Source: Chrysomallon squamiferum (taxonomy: Eukaryota > Mollusca > Gastropoda > Neomphalida > Peltospiridae). Taken from it: 64,000 nucleotides of DNA. Every line of letters starts with the position of its first letter. The stretch's first letter is position 1. The notes beneath the pieces were generated by a model. The model had not been told where the DNA came from, searched no databases, and worked only from the letters and a program-made list of their open reading frames with translations. Positions 1 to 34,420 of this stretch are shown piece after piece. The stretch lies in NCBI GenBank assembly GCA_012295275.1, contig CM022673.1, positions 18,383,810 through 18,447,809 of the forward strand. Reading direction: 5' to 3'. The position numbers were made by a program, and so were the translations under genes.

Positions 1-193
1 TGTTTGTTGTTGTTGTTTTTTTTTTTGTTTTTTTTGTTGGTTTCAATCTTTCTGTTTTCGTTCTTGTTTCTTTATTATTCATTTACTTATTTATAAAACA
101 ACCATATAAAAACGTTGAAAGTAGTAAATAGGTAACACGCGCTCGCACAGACACACACACACATGTAACATATATTACTGTATTACTACGCAG

Positions 194-10759
<10,566 letters not shown>

Positions 10760-10829
10760 TGTTGTGTCGCTATGGTTACGTGACGCTGATATGAAACAAT
10801 TAGTGCTGGAAGAAACTTAAATTTCCTAA

Positions 10830-11040
10830 ATGTATTGTCGATATTTCTAAAAAGTGGGGTCGAAATTTTTAAAATGTATTGTCGATTCCTAAATATGTTG
10901 TCGACATTTTCAAAATATGTTGTCGACATTTTCAAAATATGTTGCCGATATTTCCAACGTGTGTTGTCGGCAATTCCATAAGTTGTTGTCGGCAATTCCA
11001 TAATGTATTGTTGACGGTTCCAAACTGTGATTAATCATTT
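10830..11040. repeat. ~22-bp minisatellite in the GPCR 3' UTR
   Basis: Roughly nine units of the type ATGTTGTCGACATTTTCAAA follow the GPCR stop codon by about 70 bp. GTCGACA or GTCGGCAA recurs in most units, so the transcript would carry a regularly spaced motif. Unit sequence drifts along the array. Confidence 0.75.
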
Positions 11041-11443
11041 TCAGTCTAGCTGATGGTGTTGACAGCTTCACACATTCAAAAACTTAAGGTATCAACTTCA
11101 TTTCATAATGTTGACAATGCCGAAGTAATGTGTTCACAGATCCAAACATGGATGTTTTCAAAGTACATTTTTGTCTCTTCAGACAGATCGTTCACATTTC
11201 TAAAACTCGCGGACCAGAGATCAACGGTTTGTTGTACAAAACAAATCCAAGCGAAACTGTTGTGTCACTCTGTGTGTGATGAGACACACTCTACATATCA
11301 GTGAACACTGAGTTACACAAAGTCTGTTATAACTAAGTGTTTCATTTCATTTGCAGTTTATTAAATAACTATAACTATATATATAATTCATTGTAAACTT
11401 GATGTTTATACGCAATTAAGTAATAATAATGATGAAGCTGTAA

Positions 11444-11484
<41 letters not shown>

Positions 11485-12067
11485 TGCGCGTGCGAGGAAC
11501 TACAAACATGTTTTTCTAAAAATAAATGTTTTTTATCACCACCTAAATATAAACATATCTTATAGTGAAAAAAAGAAAAGCAAAAAAAAGAAAAAATTTA
11601 AAAATTAAAATCTTTCTGCACCCTAAAACTGTGACAGTTAAATTCACATAACACAACAAAAGATCGTAAAATGCTTTCTCCCTAAAATCTTACAGCATTC
11701 AACTACTTATGTATAAATGTTAATGTGTGAAACAGTCTTTGTGGCTATTTTCATTATCTGTTTTGTACAATACTGTACCAGGAGTCATTTTATCACTATA
11801 TTATACTCAGAAGATCGCTTACACTTTCCCCTGTGTTACCGTTGTAACTACATTCATGTTTTTTCTCAAACATCAAGCTACAAACAATTCCACTGTGATT
11901 TAGTGAATAAATAAACGAGTCGTTTTGTCAGAAGATACTTAAATATGTCAACATTGTTGTATTTGTCACTGTAAGAAAGTTGTGTTTGTTTTAAAATATT
12001 GGAAGCCACCATATTGTGTCAACTGATGTATTTGTTAATACTGCATATCAAGCTGAAATTAATATTT

Positions 12068-12194
<127 letters not shown>

Positions 12195-12396
12195 GACAAC
12201 TGCCATATATTTGTTATTATTCAGTGAGAATCATATTTAATCGTGATTTGTTTTCTTCTTTTTTGTAAAAATAAATTGTTTTGTTATGAATATTTATTAG
12301 TTTGACGTAAACATTTGATATTGTTGTGTATGAATTCCAGAACAATGAATATTTGAATAAATTTCTGTTTCTGTTTTCTTTCACGGTATCAGTTTG

Positions 12397-12570
<174 letters not shown>

Positions 12571-13485
12571 AATAAAAACAAACACTGATGAATCTTTATT
12601 ACGATTTATTAGTTATATATCTCAAACATTTACATCAAAAAGTTCGTTACTGTTACAACAATAAACTTCTCACAGGGTAAATTCACAGTATAAATATATT
12701 TTGGAAAACGTGTATATATGTGTGTAAATACTGGCATGTATTTTCTGAATATAACGGTAGATAACTGAAATCTTTTTTGATTGGATTGTCTAAATATTGG
12801 AAGCTTGATGCTTATATGATGTTAGGACTGTTTACGTTAAAAAATGTTTTACATATCACAACATGACATATTTCTGATAAATATTTGAAAAAACAATAAG
12901 TATAAAAAAGTGCGATTTAATAAATAAATAATAATGTAATGTAATATTATTTACTTTAATAAACGAATGTGCGATTCTTCGGTTTAAAGCATTATTATTT
13001 ACTTGTGCATTGCTCACAGTTTAATGTAATATTACTAATTTATTAAAAAATGTGTGACTTTTCATTTAATAAAACATAACGGAATTTAAAAATTAATCAC
13101 CCGCTCTAAGTAACTCAGTGTAAATTTTACACCTCGTTTCTCTAATGAATATCCCATTATCACCAAACACTAGACGAGCCCTTCACAAAAAAAAAAAGAT
13201 AAAAAAAAAAAAAAAAAAAAAAAAACAAAGGAAGAAAAAAACGAAAAAAAAAACGGGAAAGAAAGAAAAAAGATAACGAAGAAAGGCTGGACTAGATCCA
13301 TCCCAACTGACCTAACATGAACATAAAAGATGATTATGCAATATCTAGATATAGAACGTTTCTTTTATTAATCGAACTAATGACTTGTATACGTTTACTT
13401 CAAGAACAAGGTAAGTTAACTCGTGGGAGAGTGTTGTGAAGAAATATTTAGTTCTGAAAGTGACAAACTTTCGGCTGTGATGTTT

Positions 13486-22620
<9,135 letters not shown>

Positions 22621-23271
22621 CTGTAAATCGAAACAGAATGATGAAAAATAGTTCAGATAATCACTTATTACTTTAACTATGATGTAATAAGGTAACTACC
22701 GACAACGTATAATAATTATACTACAAAGTGACAGGTCAGCTTATGAAGTGTATTTATTCAAATTTTTAAATTTATACCTACGTTTTCATATCCACTTGAA
22801 ATAATAGTTGTAACAGTTTCGAAGAGCCACATATATATGTATATTATACATACCCATACACACACATTTACCTAACAGATCACGCCTCTCTAGTCTCATC
22901 TACCTGACCGCAGTCTACGTACTACAGTTACCGTGTCATTGTGACTCAGTAAATCATATTATCTTTCTTTGGACTGTATTTATTCACGGAGAGGAAAAAC
23001 AAAACAAAAAAACATTATATTTTGTGACATGGTAAATAAAGCTCGCGAAATATATTTTATATTTGTACACATTTAAATTATTCTCTGAGCATTACTGATT
23101 CAAAACAACAAAGACATAAATAATAATAATAAAAAGTTGTGCATTAAATTTTATTAGTTTCATTGATTAAGTATTTAAATATTGTGATATATTACTTTTA
23201 GTTCATTACAAACTCCTTTAAAAAGAAATATTTATTTATGAAGAAAAATATAATATTTATACTCTAAATAA

Positions 23272-23276
<5 letters not shown>

Positions 23277-23343
<67 letters not shown>
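23277..23343. repeat. (AT)n microsatellite
   Basis: 67 bp of pure AT upstream of oxidoreductase copy 1. Confidence 0.97.
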
Positions 23344-23348
<5 letters not shown>

Positions 23349-23759
23349 CTTTATTTCTTTCTTTCACCAATATAAACTGTGTACATTTGGGAAACAGTAA
23401 TTTTATCTGACATAATAATAACAGTACTAATAAGAGGGGAAAAAATACAGTTATAAGGAAATAATTTTATAAGACATGAAAGAAAACTAATCATTAGAAA
23501 AAACACATATTTTCTACATTAACACACACAGAAAGTGTAAGACGTTTCTACATTTGTTATTTGTTCACCTGGAGCGTACTGGAACCTGTTTACGCAGACC
23601 TCAGTGTCAAGGTCGGTGCACCTCATTTGGGTGTCTGTCAATATAACTACACAGACGACATAATGACCCATTTATTCACAGTCAGTGTCAAGGACGGATA
23701 ATTATAATATTGTATGACAGGCTTGCTTCGTTCCGTTTACGTTTTATTATTATTATTAT

Positions 23760-23795
<36 letters not shown>

Positions 23796-24121
23796 TAGTA
23801 ATATAAATGATATTCAAAATTATATTCAGAAAAGTAATCTCGTCAACGTGATGAACTGACTGTTGCGACACGTCATGTCCCACGTTGTCGCTACCACCTG
23901 TTGTCTCAGCGAATGAACTGTTTGAGGTTGTATTTAACAATACATGTTTAACGTTTGCAGTTACATGACTGATTAATTATACACTGGTAACAACACTAAG
24001 CAATAAATTAAACCGAATAGCAAAATATTAAATGCAGTATTATTTTAATAAAATAAATTTTACAGTAAGAAATAATAGTCTCTTTATTTATTTATTTATT
24101 TATTTAAATCTATTATTATTA

Positions 24122-24166
<45 letters not shown>

Positions 24167-25792
24167 TATATATTTATTTATTTATTGTTATTGCGCGCAA
24201 CAGTATATCTGTATTTGCAGTGAGACACGATATACTTAAAAAATATTTTACTTTATACTATTTAATTAAAAACAATGATAGGTAGTTTTGTGAGGCTGAT
24301 ATCTATCTGATAGGGATGTACATGTGGTATTGAAGAAGTTAGCAGTCATGATGGTTTGTGCTAACTGAGGGTCATTCTTAGACGTAGAAGATGAAATCAA
24401 TACCAATTTTCACAGCCTCTGGTTTTACACATTAACATCTCAACAGTCGCAAAATAATCTTACTTCAGCGTCAAAGTACATAGGAACGATACCGAGACAA
24501 ACCCAAATTTATATCACAATGGTTTAATAAATATTTTTAACTGGGGCGGTTATGAACTACTTTGTATTCAAACTGGAAGGATGTAGGATCAATGTAAAGT
24601 TCTGTCAGCAATAGATTTGTCAGAACGGTCTGATAAAAACTGAATTGACATCGTCGTGTTGGAAGGTTCAATTCCAAGTGTAGTCAGATCTAAATGTCCT
24701 GGTTACTGTCAGTCAGAATGGTTCGATAAATATCTGTTTTCTTCCAGCCAAAGGTTCTAAGATCAATACCGCGTCTAACCACAAGAAAATGGAGATAAAT
24801 GTTTGAGCTGCATTATTTCTTTAGGAACAGTTTTAACTGAACTGAAAATCTAGCAGTGCAACAATCAGAAAAGATTTTTGAGTCTTTGATCAATTAAAAC
24901 AACTCAGAGACAATTGTATTATCTTACGTTTTATAATAAATAAGTAACTGTTTTTTTTATAAACAAAACTTGCTTGGTAAGGACAACTAAATAAATCTTT
25001 ATTGCATTTTCTAATGTCTTTCAAAATTTGAGATACGGTTCCCTTCCAAAAGTAAATAAATAAATAAATAATGGAAGACAATTTTTCAAAAACATTTATT
25101 ACGATTCAAGATATATTTAATAAAATACATAATACGATATATTAATGTTGTGTCTTTTCCTTTTTTTTTTTTTTTTTTTTGTTATTGTTGTGTTTACCGC
25201 AAAATGTGTTTATTCCTCTATGGTAAATAGGTCAGTACGTAGTTTCCACGGTTGTTTCTATTTTTTACTTCTCAGAGGTAACCTATTTCAGTATTTTTAC
25301 GTTCTAACTGACCCACGAGAGTTTGTCTTTCCTTTCCAAATGACCCAGTGTCAGAAACAGCAACTTGTTTATTGCGTTGTTGTGGTGGTGGTTTTGGTGT
25401 TGTTATTACTATTCATTACAGTGTGTCTGTGACTGTGTGCATGCGTGCGTGAATATACCACAATGATATTTCCTTTCTTTTCTCCTTTTTTTTTTTTCTA
25501 ATTCATTAATGCGATTTTTAAGATTCCATATACAAATTACCATAAACGTTTTCAGCTTTTTTTTTTTTTTTTTTTTTTTTTTTCATTCTTTTTTAAGATT
25601 TTCTTGTCAAAAATATAGCTAATCAGTCAAAATTCGAGCAACATAACTTGTTATTGGTTAATGTGGCATATACATTTATAAAAAAGACAAAACTAAAATG
25701 CTATTATTTAGGCATTGCTTTTCTTTTTTTTTTCTTTTTTTTTTGTTTATTGTTTTTCTTGTTTGTTTGTTGTTGTTGTTTTTTTTGTGTTT

Positions 25793-25960
25793 AGAAAACC
25801 CAATCCCTTGCGTCATATTTCGGATTTCCCATTCCAATTTTGTACTGGTTGCCGCAGGATTCATTACATCCACTCTTCGCATTCGCAGCCATTTCTCACA
25901 TGCATTTTTTGTCCACCTCACAACGCATAACGCATGTCGCATCCGTTTATCGCGTTAATG
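25793..25960 (-). repeat. Possible retroposed fragment with an A-rich tail
   Basis: On the - strand a 165-bp balanced-composition segment, open for about 50 codons, runs directly into a long A-rich tract (25690-25792). This is the layout of a retroposed copy. I do not recognise the source, and no target duplication is evident. Confidence 0.35.
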
Positions 25961-26326
25961 TAATCTTTAACTTAATTGAAAATTAAATGGTTGAATGTGT
26001 TCGTGTGTTCTTTCTAGTAATGTTATCTAACCTGAACTTTGTGAGACCTCAGAATAAACAGAGGTTTATCAGACTCGTAAATTTAAAAACTGACTGACTG
26101 TAGAGAGGCTGGGTTATGAGGGTCAAAGGTCTAGTCAAACAAGACACGTGACTTGACAACAGAATAATTAAACAAAAACAACCCCCCAGGTGAAGTTCAA
26201 ACAGTAATAGATCAATGTCTGAATTAATTCAGCCGTGAAATAGAAGGGACAATTTAACATTATAAATTTGTGATTTAAAACTGTTAATAATCGGAACTTA
26301 AAGTTTTATTTGATTAATCGTTACAC

Positions 26327-26360
<34 letters not shown>

Positions 26361-27234
26361 TTATAAAGCAAACAAATATTTTCATTCAACTTAATTAGTG
26401 TCTTTTTAACAAATTATTTTTATACTTTATTTTTAATATATTCATAGAAAACATTAAACAACTAAACACAAATGTATGTTCATCAAAAATGTATCGACAT
26501 GGTTACATTATCAGTACATTTTACAAATAATAACGTGTATTTTATTTATATCGTTCAGATAACTCACATATATATTACATATGTACACTGACACAGTTAT
26601 GTCAGTGTTATCTGTTTAAGTATCTTACATACGCTTTACTACGTCTTAGGTCAATCTACAACAGGGTATGTAGTCTGCAGTAAACAACATCAATATTATT
26701 GTACTTCTTATATTTTCTGTAGTATTTTGAACAAGAATGTCAACAAATTACACATAACTATCCTTCATTTATATTTTGTATATTATTAACTCAACGAAAT
26801 CTAGTAATTCATTAACAGAATGTTAACAAACTGCATTTTATTATCCTAATGTTTATATTCTCTGTATTATTAATTCGTATAATAAAATGTAGTAAATTAT
26901 TAATACTCGTAAAATAAATGGAATAATTCATTTAATAAATATAATTTCCTTTTCGTATCATGAATTAAACCTATCTACATATTCAGATGTTATCTCACGT
27001 AGCGTGTATGAAGACTCTTGGGTAGTTTCTTGCACTATATTTTAGGCAATATCACAAAACGAAAAGATGAAAACAACATTGCATCTTCAGAATGTAGATA
27101 ATTACATTGCCAGTAGTAATTAGGCATTAGTCTCAAATTCTTCAAATTCTGTAGTATTTTATCATAAACTACGAAGCAATTCAGAGAAAGACAATAAGTC
27201 CTATTGTTATATGTCTTACAAAAATAATTAATGC

Positions 27235-27272
<38 letters not shown>

Positions 27273-28509
27273 TAATAATAATAATAAAAGAAGAATACGA
27301 CGACGAAGTAGAAGAAGAAGAAGAAATAAATAAATAAGTCTTCACATAACGTTAATGGTAGTAATGTAAGTTACTGGAATACCAGTTTGTATTTTCTGTT
27401 CTCATTCAACAGTAAACATTTGTTTCAATCACTTAATTCAGGCACATCTGGGTAAAAGCAAAATACTTTATCTCCGATAATTATTAGCAATTAGAGGTTT
27501 GCACGGACTAGAATGTACTCGAAAATTATTGTCAATGAGTTACCATCTTGTACTATCAATATCTAAAACTGGAGAATTATCGACTGGTCTGTGATACTGA
27601 TTGTTAATGACACAGTAAGATGTATCACTAGATAGTTAGTTCTATTAACTAAATTACTTTTAATTCATTACGCAGCCTTGCTGTGTTACAACTGTGATAA
27701 GGGGGTAATTAAAAACTGTATGTAACGCAGCTCTAACGTATCCGCTTGTTTCTTATTGTTGTTTGGGTCCTTTTGCTATTTTTTGATTTCTTATTTTCAT
27801 TTTGATGTTATTTGTTTGTTTGTTACTTTTTTTGTTTTGTTTTGTTTTGTTTCTATGTTTCTTGTTTTTCTGTAACGACCTTCACATAACTGACTATAAT
27901 GAAAAAAGACGCTGTTTTGGAAAGAAACGTTGTATTTACTGCCGTTTTTGCCGAGTTATCTTTCTTTTTATGATAATGACAATATTGTGCATGCCTTTTG
28001 CAGGTCAGTCTGCCTTTTTTCTCCATTTTTATTTTTATTATTTGTTAAAATGTTCTTTCATATTTTGCTGGTTTATTTCTAAATACCGTCTTATTATTAA
28101 GTACTTTTGTGAGGGAAATGGCAACTGACATCCATTGTATCTAAATGTAATATCTGTAACAGTGGCAACCAATAAACTAAATATTGTTTATTTTAATAGT
28201 CTACGACAAAACATGCGATCCATATAAAAAATAACAGCCCACAGCCAATGTAATTATACATGCTGTAACAGCAACGCTTAAAAACTAACCTATCGATTAT
28301 TACGTGGAAGGTTCTTGATCCTTTCAGACAGGAAGGCGGTTTTATTTTTACTCGCTTTGCCTAGCAACTATTTTACGATGTACGATTTCATTTCTCTTAC
28401 CAAAACAGGTATAATATATGGCGCACTATCAGTAAAACGGTGATGTTCTAACTGGTTTTAATAATTTCATGCATTACTACTACTAATAATAAGAAGAACA
28501 ACAGCAACA

Positions 28510-28513
<4 letters not shown>

Positions 28514-28575
<62 letters not shown>
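28514..28575. repeat. (AAT)n-(ATT)n palindrome
   Basis: Nine AAT units followed directly by eleven TTA units: a near-perfect self-complementary tract in the spacer between copies 1 and 2. Confidence 0.95.
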
Positions 28576-28700
28576 ATTCTATGGTGAAATCATACATATA
28601 TGAATGTCAAAATGCAGCATTAACAATATTAAAATTTCCACTCACGGGAACAATAGACTGTTATCTGTTATTATTGAGAGATATCTTTTATATACCAGTG

Positions 28701-28732
<32 letters not shown>

Positions 28733-29295
28733 ACGCAATGTTCTGTAGACGAGACAGCACATACCATGTTTTTTTACAAATCACACCTGTGGCACACACG
28801 TCACACCAGCGTTCTAACCTTGAGTAAAATCCACGCGTAAAATTAATTTAATTTAATTTTATTTTATTTTTTATTATTAGCATTATTATTTTGTTAAATT
28901 ATTAATATTCATCCACCTTTTGCAGTTGTGCGATACGAACTGATAAAAAATTAGCTGGAATGGCATGTACACAGATGCGCCTCATTTTACGTAGTTGATA
29001 ACTTCAAACTGGCTTCCCGTCATAAACAGTCAAAGATTAGCTTACATTAAAAGACTGGCACACGCTAACATGCGAATTCGATACACGCTGTCTGATGCTG
29101 CTATCGTTTTATATAAATAAATTTATGTGTATATGTTAATGGAAATTTTAAAGGCGCACAAACATTTTATGTACTTACGAATTCTTCTGGTGGTTTTCTA
29201 CACCTCTCTTTGTTAATAGTGAAGTAAACAATTAAGCATAGCAATTACAAAAAGTATTTTGTTGTTGTTGTTGTTGTTGTTGTGGTTATTGTTGC

Positions 29296-29349
<54 letters not shown>

Positions 29350-30082
29350 TACTACTACTACTTCTATTATATTTTTATTATAATTATTATTATTGTTCTG
29401 GTTTTTGTTATTACTGTTATTATTATTTGATGTAGTAATAATAGTATAGTTATAGTATTCTAAATTTTCAACGAAAGTTTAAAAAATAATTTTCAAAAAG
29501 TAAATAATAAACAAAAAGTTTCTGCTGTTTTAAAATACATTGATTCTGCACCACAGATGAATCATATCGGCACACTGTAGTAATTATGTTCTATGGTAAA
29601 ATAACATACATAATGGTTAACAGACTCGAAACAAAGTGGCTATAGTTACACTGTCCGTCTCAAATGACACAAACTTGATCCACTATACTTTAAACAATTA
29701 GTCCACAAAAGTACACGGTTACAAGTGATTTAAAAGATTCGATTGTGCAAATAATGTAATAATGAACATGTACAAGATGACCCAGCTTCCAGGCCGTATT
29801 AATTACTCATGGCCTTGCTTCTAGGCTTTTTAGGTATTACAGCTACTTCAGTCTCTCGCCCCACACCAGGTGACAGCCTGACCCTGGTACAGTATGTACT
29901 AGACCGCAGTGCAGCCGACCTTTAACAATTCTGAGGGTTTCTTGATGAACACTATTCACAATTTTTATTATAAAAAATAATTAATAATTAAAATATTTTA
30001 ATGGCGCGAATAGAACTCTTTGTAGTTACTGTTGTTAATTATTAGAGTCAGCTAGTTTGTTTTAATATTATTATTGTTGTTA

Positions 30083-30090
30083 TTTTCTAC

Positions 30091-30155
<65 letters not shown>
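30083..30155. repeat. (TG)n microsatellite
   Basis: About 73 bp of pure TG in the spacer between copies 1 and 2. Confidence 0.97.
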
Positions 30156-31078
30156 GAGAGAAGCTAGACAGATGACGTTTTAACACATTTAGAAAGTCGT
30201 GACTTCACAGAGATTACACGTCATGACATTCATGTAGTGTTGAAACAGTAACTGAGCCATGTGTATTTCGTATCTAACACAGACAGGCTGCACCCACGGC
30301 ACGTTTCGGGTTTTAGGGTACCTTAGAGGTTCCATTAATTGTGTCACGCTCACCTCAAACAGAATCTTTATTCGCTCACATGCCGATAAAAATTTCCGAC
30401 TTAAGAATTAACATAACTTGAAAAGAATTCTTGTTTTTTTTTGTTTTGTATTTTTTTCTATTTTTAATTTATTTTTTACTAATATTTATTTATTTATTTT
30501 TTATTTTTTATTATTTTATTTTATTTTATTTTGTTTTTTAAATTTTGGAGATATTGTATATAGTGGAGGCAGGGCGCTAGGAACAATAGGTCTCTGGATC
30601 GGCTCCCACTGGCAGATTTTGTCTTTCAAGTGAACACAGAGTAAAAAATGATTTTCTCAGTTCTTATGTATAAATAATTCACTGACCTTGATCTAAATTT
30701 TAATAAATCTACCAAACATTACAAACTGTAATTAAAAATAATAATAGAACTAGAAACGTGCTCGTAATAAATAATATTTTTAACACGTAAAGCAGACAGT
30801 CTCCAGTGTTCGGCCATATCGATTGTTAGCTGAGGAAACTGCAAACACAGTCCCAGGTCAAGTCTGCTACAATATCGATTTTTTGTCAAACCAAAATATT
30901 TTTTAATTCTTTCTTTGAACTGAAGATATGAATTCAGAAAACTGACTACTGAAACGATTTGAGGAACATTAAGTTGCTAAACAATATTTTTCTTGTTATA
31001 TGTTGTCAAAAATAACAGTAAGAATATATTATTATTTTTTTAAATCTATCAGGATGTTGTTGTTGTTCTTCTTCTTCA

Positions 31079-31121
<43 letters not shown>

Positions 31122-31526
31122 TAATATGTATGTGTGTGTGTGTGTGTGTAAAACGTAAAACAATATCAATATAAAACTTATTTCTGAGAAGCTTAGAATA
31201 ATTAATAAATAAATACACATCAAATAAAACAACGACAACACTGCTATTCTTGTTATTTTCCATAGTGTTTAAAAAGAAGAAGGGAAAACAAAATAAAGAA
31301 CAGAAAAAGTATACCTATAGTGGAACGTTAAACACTATCTGTGGTGATGCTATTACAGTTTTCGACTAAATATATTTTGTATGTTTCTGCTGAAGGTTTT
31401 GTTTCTTGTTTAAGGAAAAGTCTGTAATACATACACTAAATTTTACATCTATAACAATAAATATTAATTTTCTGTACTTCCGCAACTGTTCAAGGTCATA
31501 CTGTATTAGTTACACAAAAGCTGCAT

Positions 31527-31570
<44 letters not shown>

Positions 31571-31711
31571 AAAGTTAGAACACGTGAATGGTGGAAATAA
31601 ACACTGGCAGACGAAAACCAGGTTGCCAGGATGTTCAGTAACTTGAGAGATAAAGTCAAACTACTTTTAGATTGAGACGCATGCGTTTATTGTTGCTGGT
31701 GTTAAAATTCT

Positions 31712-31777
<66 letters not shown>

Positions 31778-32406
31778 ACATTATTAGTAGCAGGAGGATA
31801 TAGCAGCAGTAATAACAGTGACTGTACTAACACCAGCAGCATTGTAATTAAAGAATATGAATAATGAATTAGCCAAATCTTAATATTTGCTTGAAGCATA
31901 TTGCTGGATGGAGATATTATTTAATTATCTATCCATCTGTCTGTCTATTGTTATATTTTCAAAGTATATATATTCATTTATTTTTTATTCTTATTTTAGT
32001 TTTAAAAGTCAGGGGTATGTGTGTATGTGTGTGTTTGTGTGCGTGTGTGGGTGCGCAAGCGTATATAAAAGGATTTTTATTTCCAATCAAAATATTATGT
32101 TTCCTTCTTATTTTACATTTTACAAATAAACAAATTTAATCAGTTTTGTTTTATTTTACTCCCTAAATTAATAATTATATAATACTTAATATCAAAAATC
32201 ACTAAAATAAATGTATAAACGTATTTCATGTTCACAATGTTCTTCTTCTTTTCTTATTATTATTGTTATTGTTGTTATTATTATTATTATTTTACAAACA
32301 AAAAATTAGTACATTTTTACGCATTAAAAGAAACGATTTCAGTATGAATAAATCAAGAAAAATGAATCTCAGAAAATAATTAAAATGAAAATAATAATAA
32401 ATGTTC

Positions 32407-32514
32407 TTATCTCGCAAAATTTTCAGCTGCCAACCTAATTTCTTTACGAAATGTGGCACCTACCTTAATTCCATCCTCATGAAGACAATCCTTTTCTAGA
32501 AGAATATCAGGCAT
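32407..32514 (-). CDS. Small open frame or first exon, unrecognised (35 aa)
   Basis: ATG at 32512-32514 opens a 35-codon frame beginning MPDILLEKDCLHEDGIK, with coding-like composition in very AT-rich surroundings. After codon 17 the sequence is AAG|GTAGGT, a good donor at phase 0, so it may instead be a short first exon. It is about 10 kb upstream of oxidoreductase copy 1 on the same strand, and that gene has an acceptor-like AG right before its ATG. The link is only inference, and no family is recognised. Confidence 0.3.
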   Translation of the reverse strand: MPDILLEKDCLHEDGIKVGATFRKEIRLAAENFAR

Positions 32515-33999
32515 TTTTAAATGAACTCGGAAAACAGTAGCAGCAGACGTCCTCAATCACGCAGTCCGTGAAAATTTTCCTTTTAGAATTTGCGTATTAA
32601 TATATAACAAGCAGAAAGTTCACACGTCACAACCAAATTCGACAAACACTGATTCTTTTTTTACGTTTTCGGTTGGTTTGGCCTTTCTCCCCGCATTAAT
32701 GGATTCTTTTTGTTTTCGTTGTTTCTTTTTCTTCTTCTTTTTTTTTTTTTTTTTTAATTTGTTTTAAATATGCCTCTTTCCTTTTAATTTTATTTTGAAG
32801 GGTTATTTTTATTTAATTTCTTTCTTTCAAATATTTATTTCTTTATAATAATTATATGACGCTGTTTAGCTGCTGCTGTATAATCATGATTACATTATGA
32901 TTATGTACATTTCAGTGGCTAAAGTGGCTTTTCATCCTACACTTTTTCTGAGTAGTATTTGTATTATTTCTGCAACATAAATATCTTCCATCCCTTTGTT
33001 TATTGAATATTGATTTAGTTTATTATATAGCATTAAAAAGCTGGGTTTAATTTAATAGACAAATAAAAACAGTAGATGAAGGTAACGGAATTTTTTCCTG
33101 ACCTTTCGTAGCACAGAAGGATCAGCCAAGCGATAAACATTCGGTAGCCATTTTTGCCAGGGTGCTTGCTTCTAGAACTTACTGTGTACTACAGTTTCTC
33201 TACTACGCATGTATGTAATTTAATAAGATGCACAGAAAAGAAATATTTGATTTTTCTACAACAAATATCCGGCAAATACGGTAATCTAGCAGATTATAAC
33301 ATTTTTAAAATCGTTATTTGGCGTTTCTGCCAAAAATGAATTATATAAAATGAAATTTGGACGTGAATACAGTCTACTACCAGACTGGAGATAGAGCGCA
33401 CTGAACGATAGCGGAAAGATCACCGTAAAATGTCAGACTGTAATCTAGGCCGCTCTGTTTATGAAAAATCCATTACATTATGATTATGTACATTTTATTT
33501 ATTTATTTATTTATTTATTTATTCAAGTCTTTCTTTCTTTCTTTTCAAATAACAATAATAAAAATTTCACTTAATACATTAATGTAGTGTGCGGAATGCA
33601 GTGTATAAAATCCAAGTCATATACCCAGCCTCTCGATCCCACCTGAAAGCTCTTCACAGAAACTTCGGGAACAACTGATTTATATCATAAGAAAAAAAAA
33701 AAATGTGTCGTTCTAGAATAAATGAGGCCAGGTTGTGACTTTGTAAACATGGTCAATATTTGTTAATACCAGATTTGGCTTATGTCCAGCTGGTGTCATA
33801 TGATATTATAAATCAGTTATATCCACCCAGCAGTATTGATCCTATGACATATCGTGATTTTATCACTGAACACAGGTGTATCATCTTCGTTTTAAAATGT
33901 TCTATTTGTAATTTATATTCTTAAATACTTTATCATTATTGAGTATCTAGACCTACACGTTTACCTGAACGTAAGTTCTAAGTAATATGTCAATAATAT

Positions 34000-34420
34000 A
34001 TACTAAGTTGTAGGATTCTGCGTAGTAAGTTATATGAATCTACGTAATAAGTTATATAAATCATCTGTGTAAAATATATGAATGAATGCAGTAAATTAAA
34101 TATATTAATGTTGTAAATTATATAAATTAATGTAATAAATTACACGTATCTGTGTAGTTTATACGAATCAATGTAGTAAGTTATTAGAATCTACGCATTA
34201 AGTTGTATAAATTAATCTATAAAGTAGAAAGTAATATAAATCAATGTAATAAATGATATGAATAAATGTAGTAATTTATATTAATAAACGTACTAATTCA
34301 TATGAATGAGCATAATAAATATAAATCAGTGTAGTAGGTTATGTGAATCAATCTATTAAATTGTATTAATCTATGTATAAAGTATATAAATGAGCAGAAT
34401 GAGCTGTCTGAATTAATATA
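34000..34420. repeat. Degenerate tandem array, units of ~20-26 bp
   Basis: Many imperfect repeats of the form TAAGTTATATAAATCAATGT with drifting length, in the spacer between oxidoreductase copies 1 and 2. Confidence 0.6.

Noticed and set aside
29780-29950. Higher-complexity segment as a possible exon or SINE
   Set aside because: No long open frame flanked by splice sites, no tRNA-like boxes recognised and no second copy in the window.
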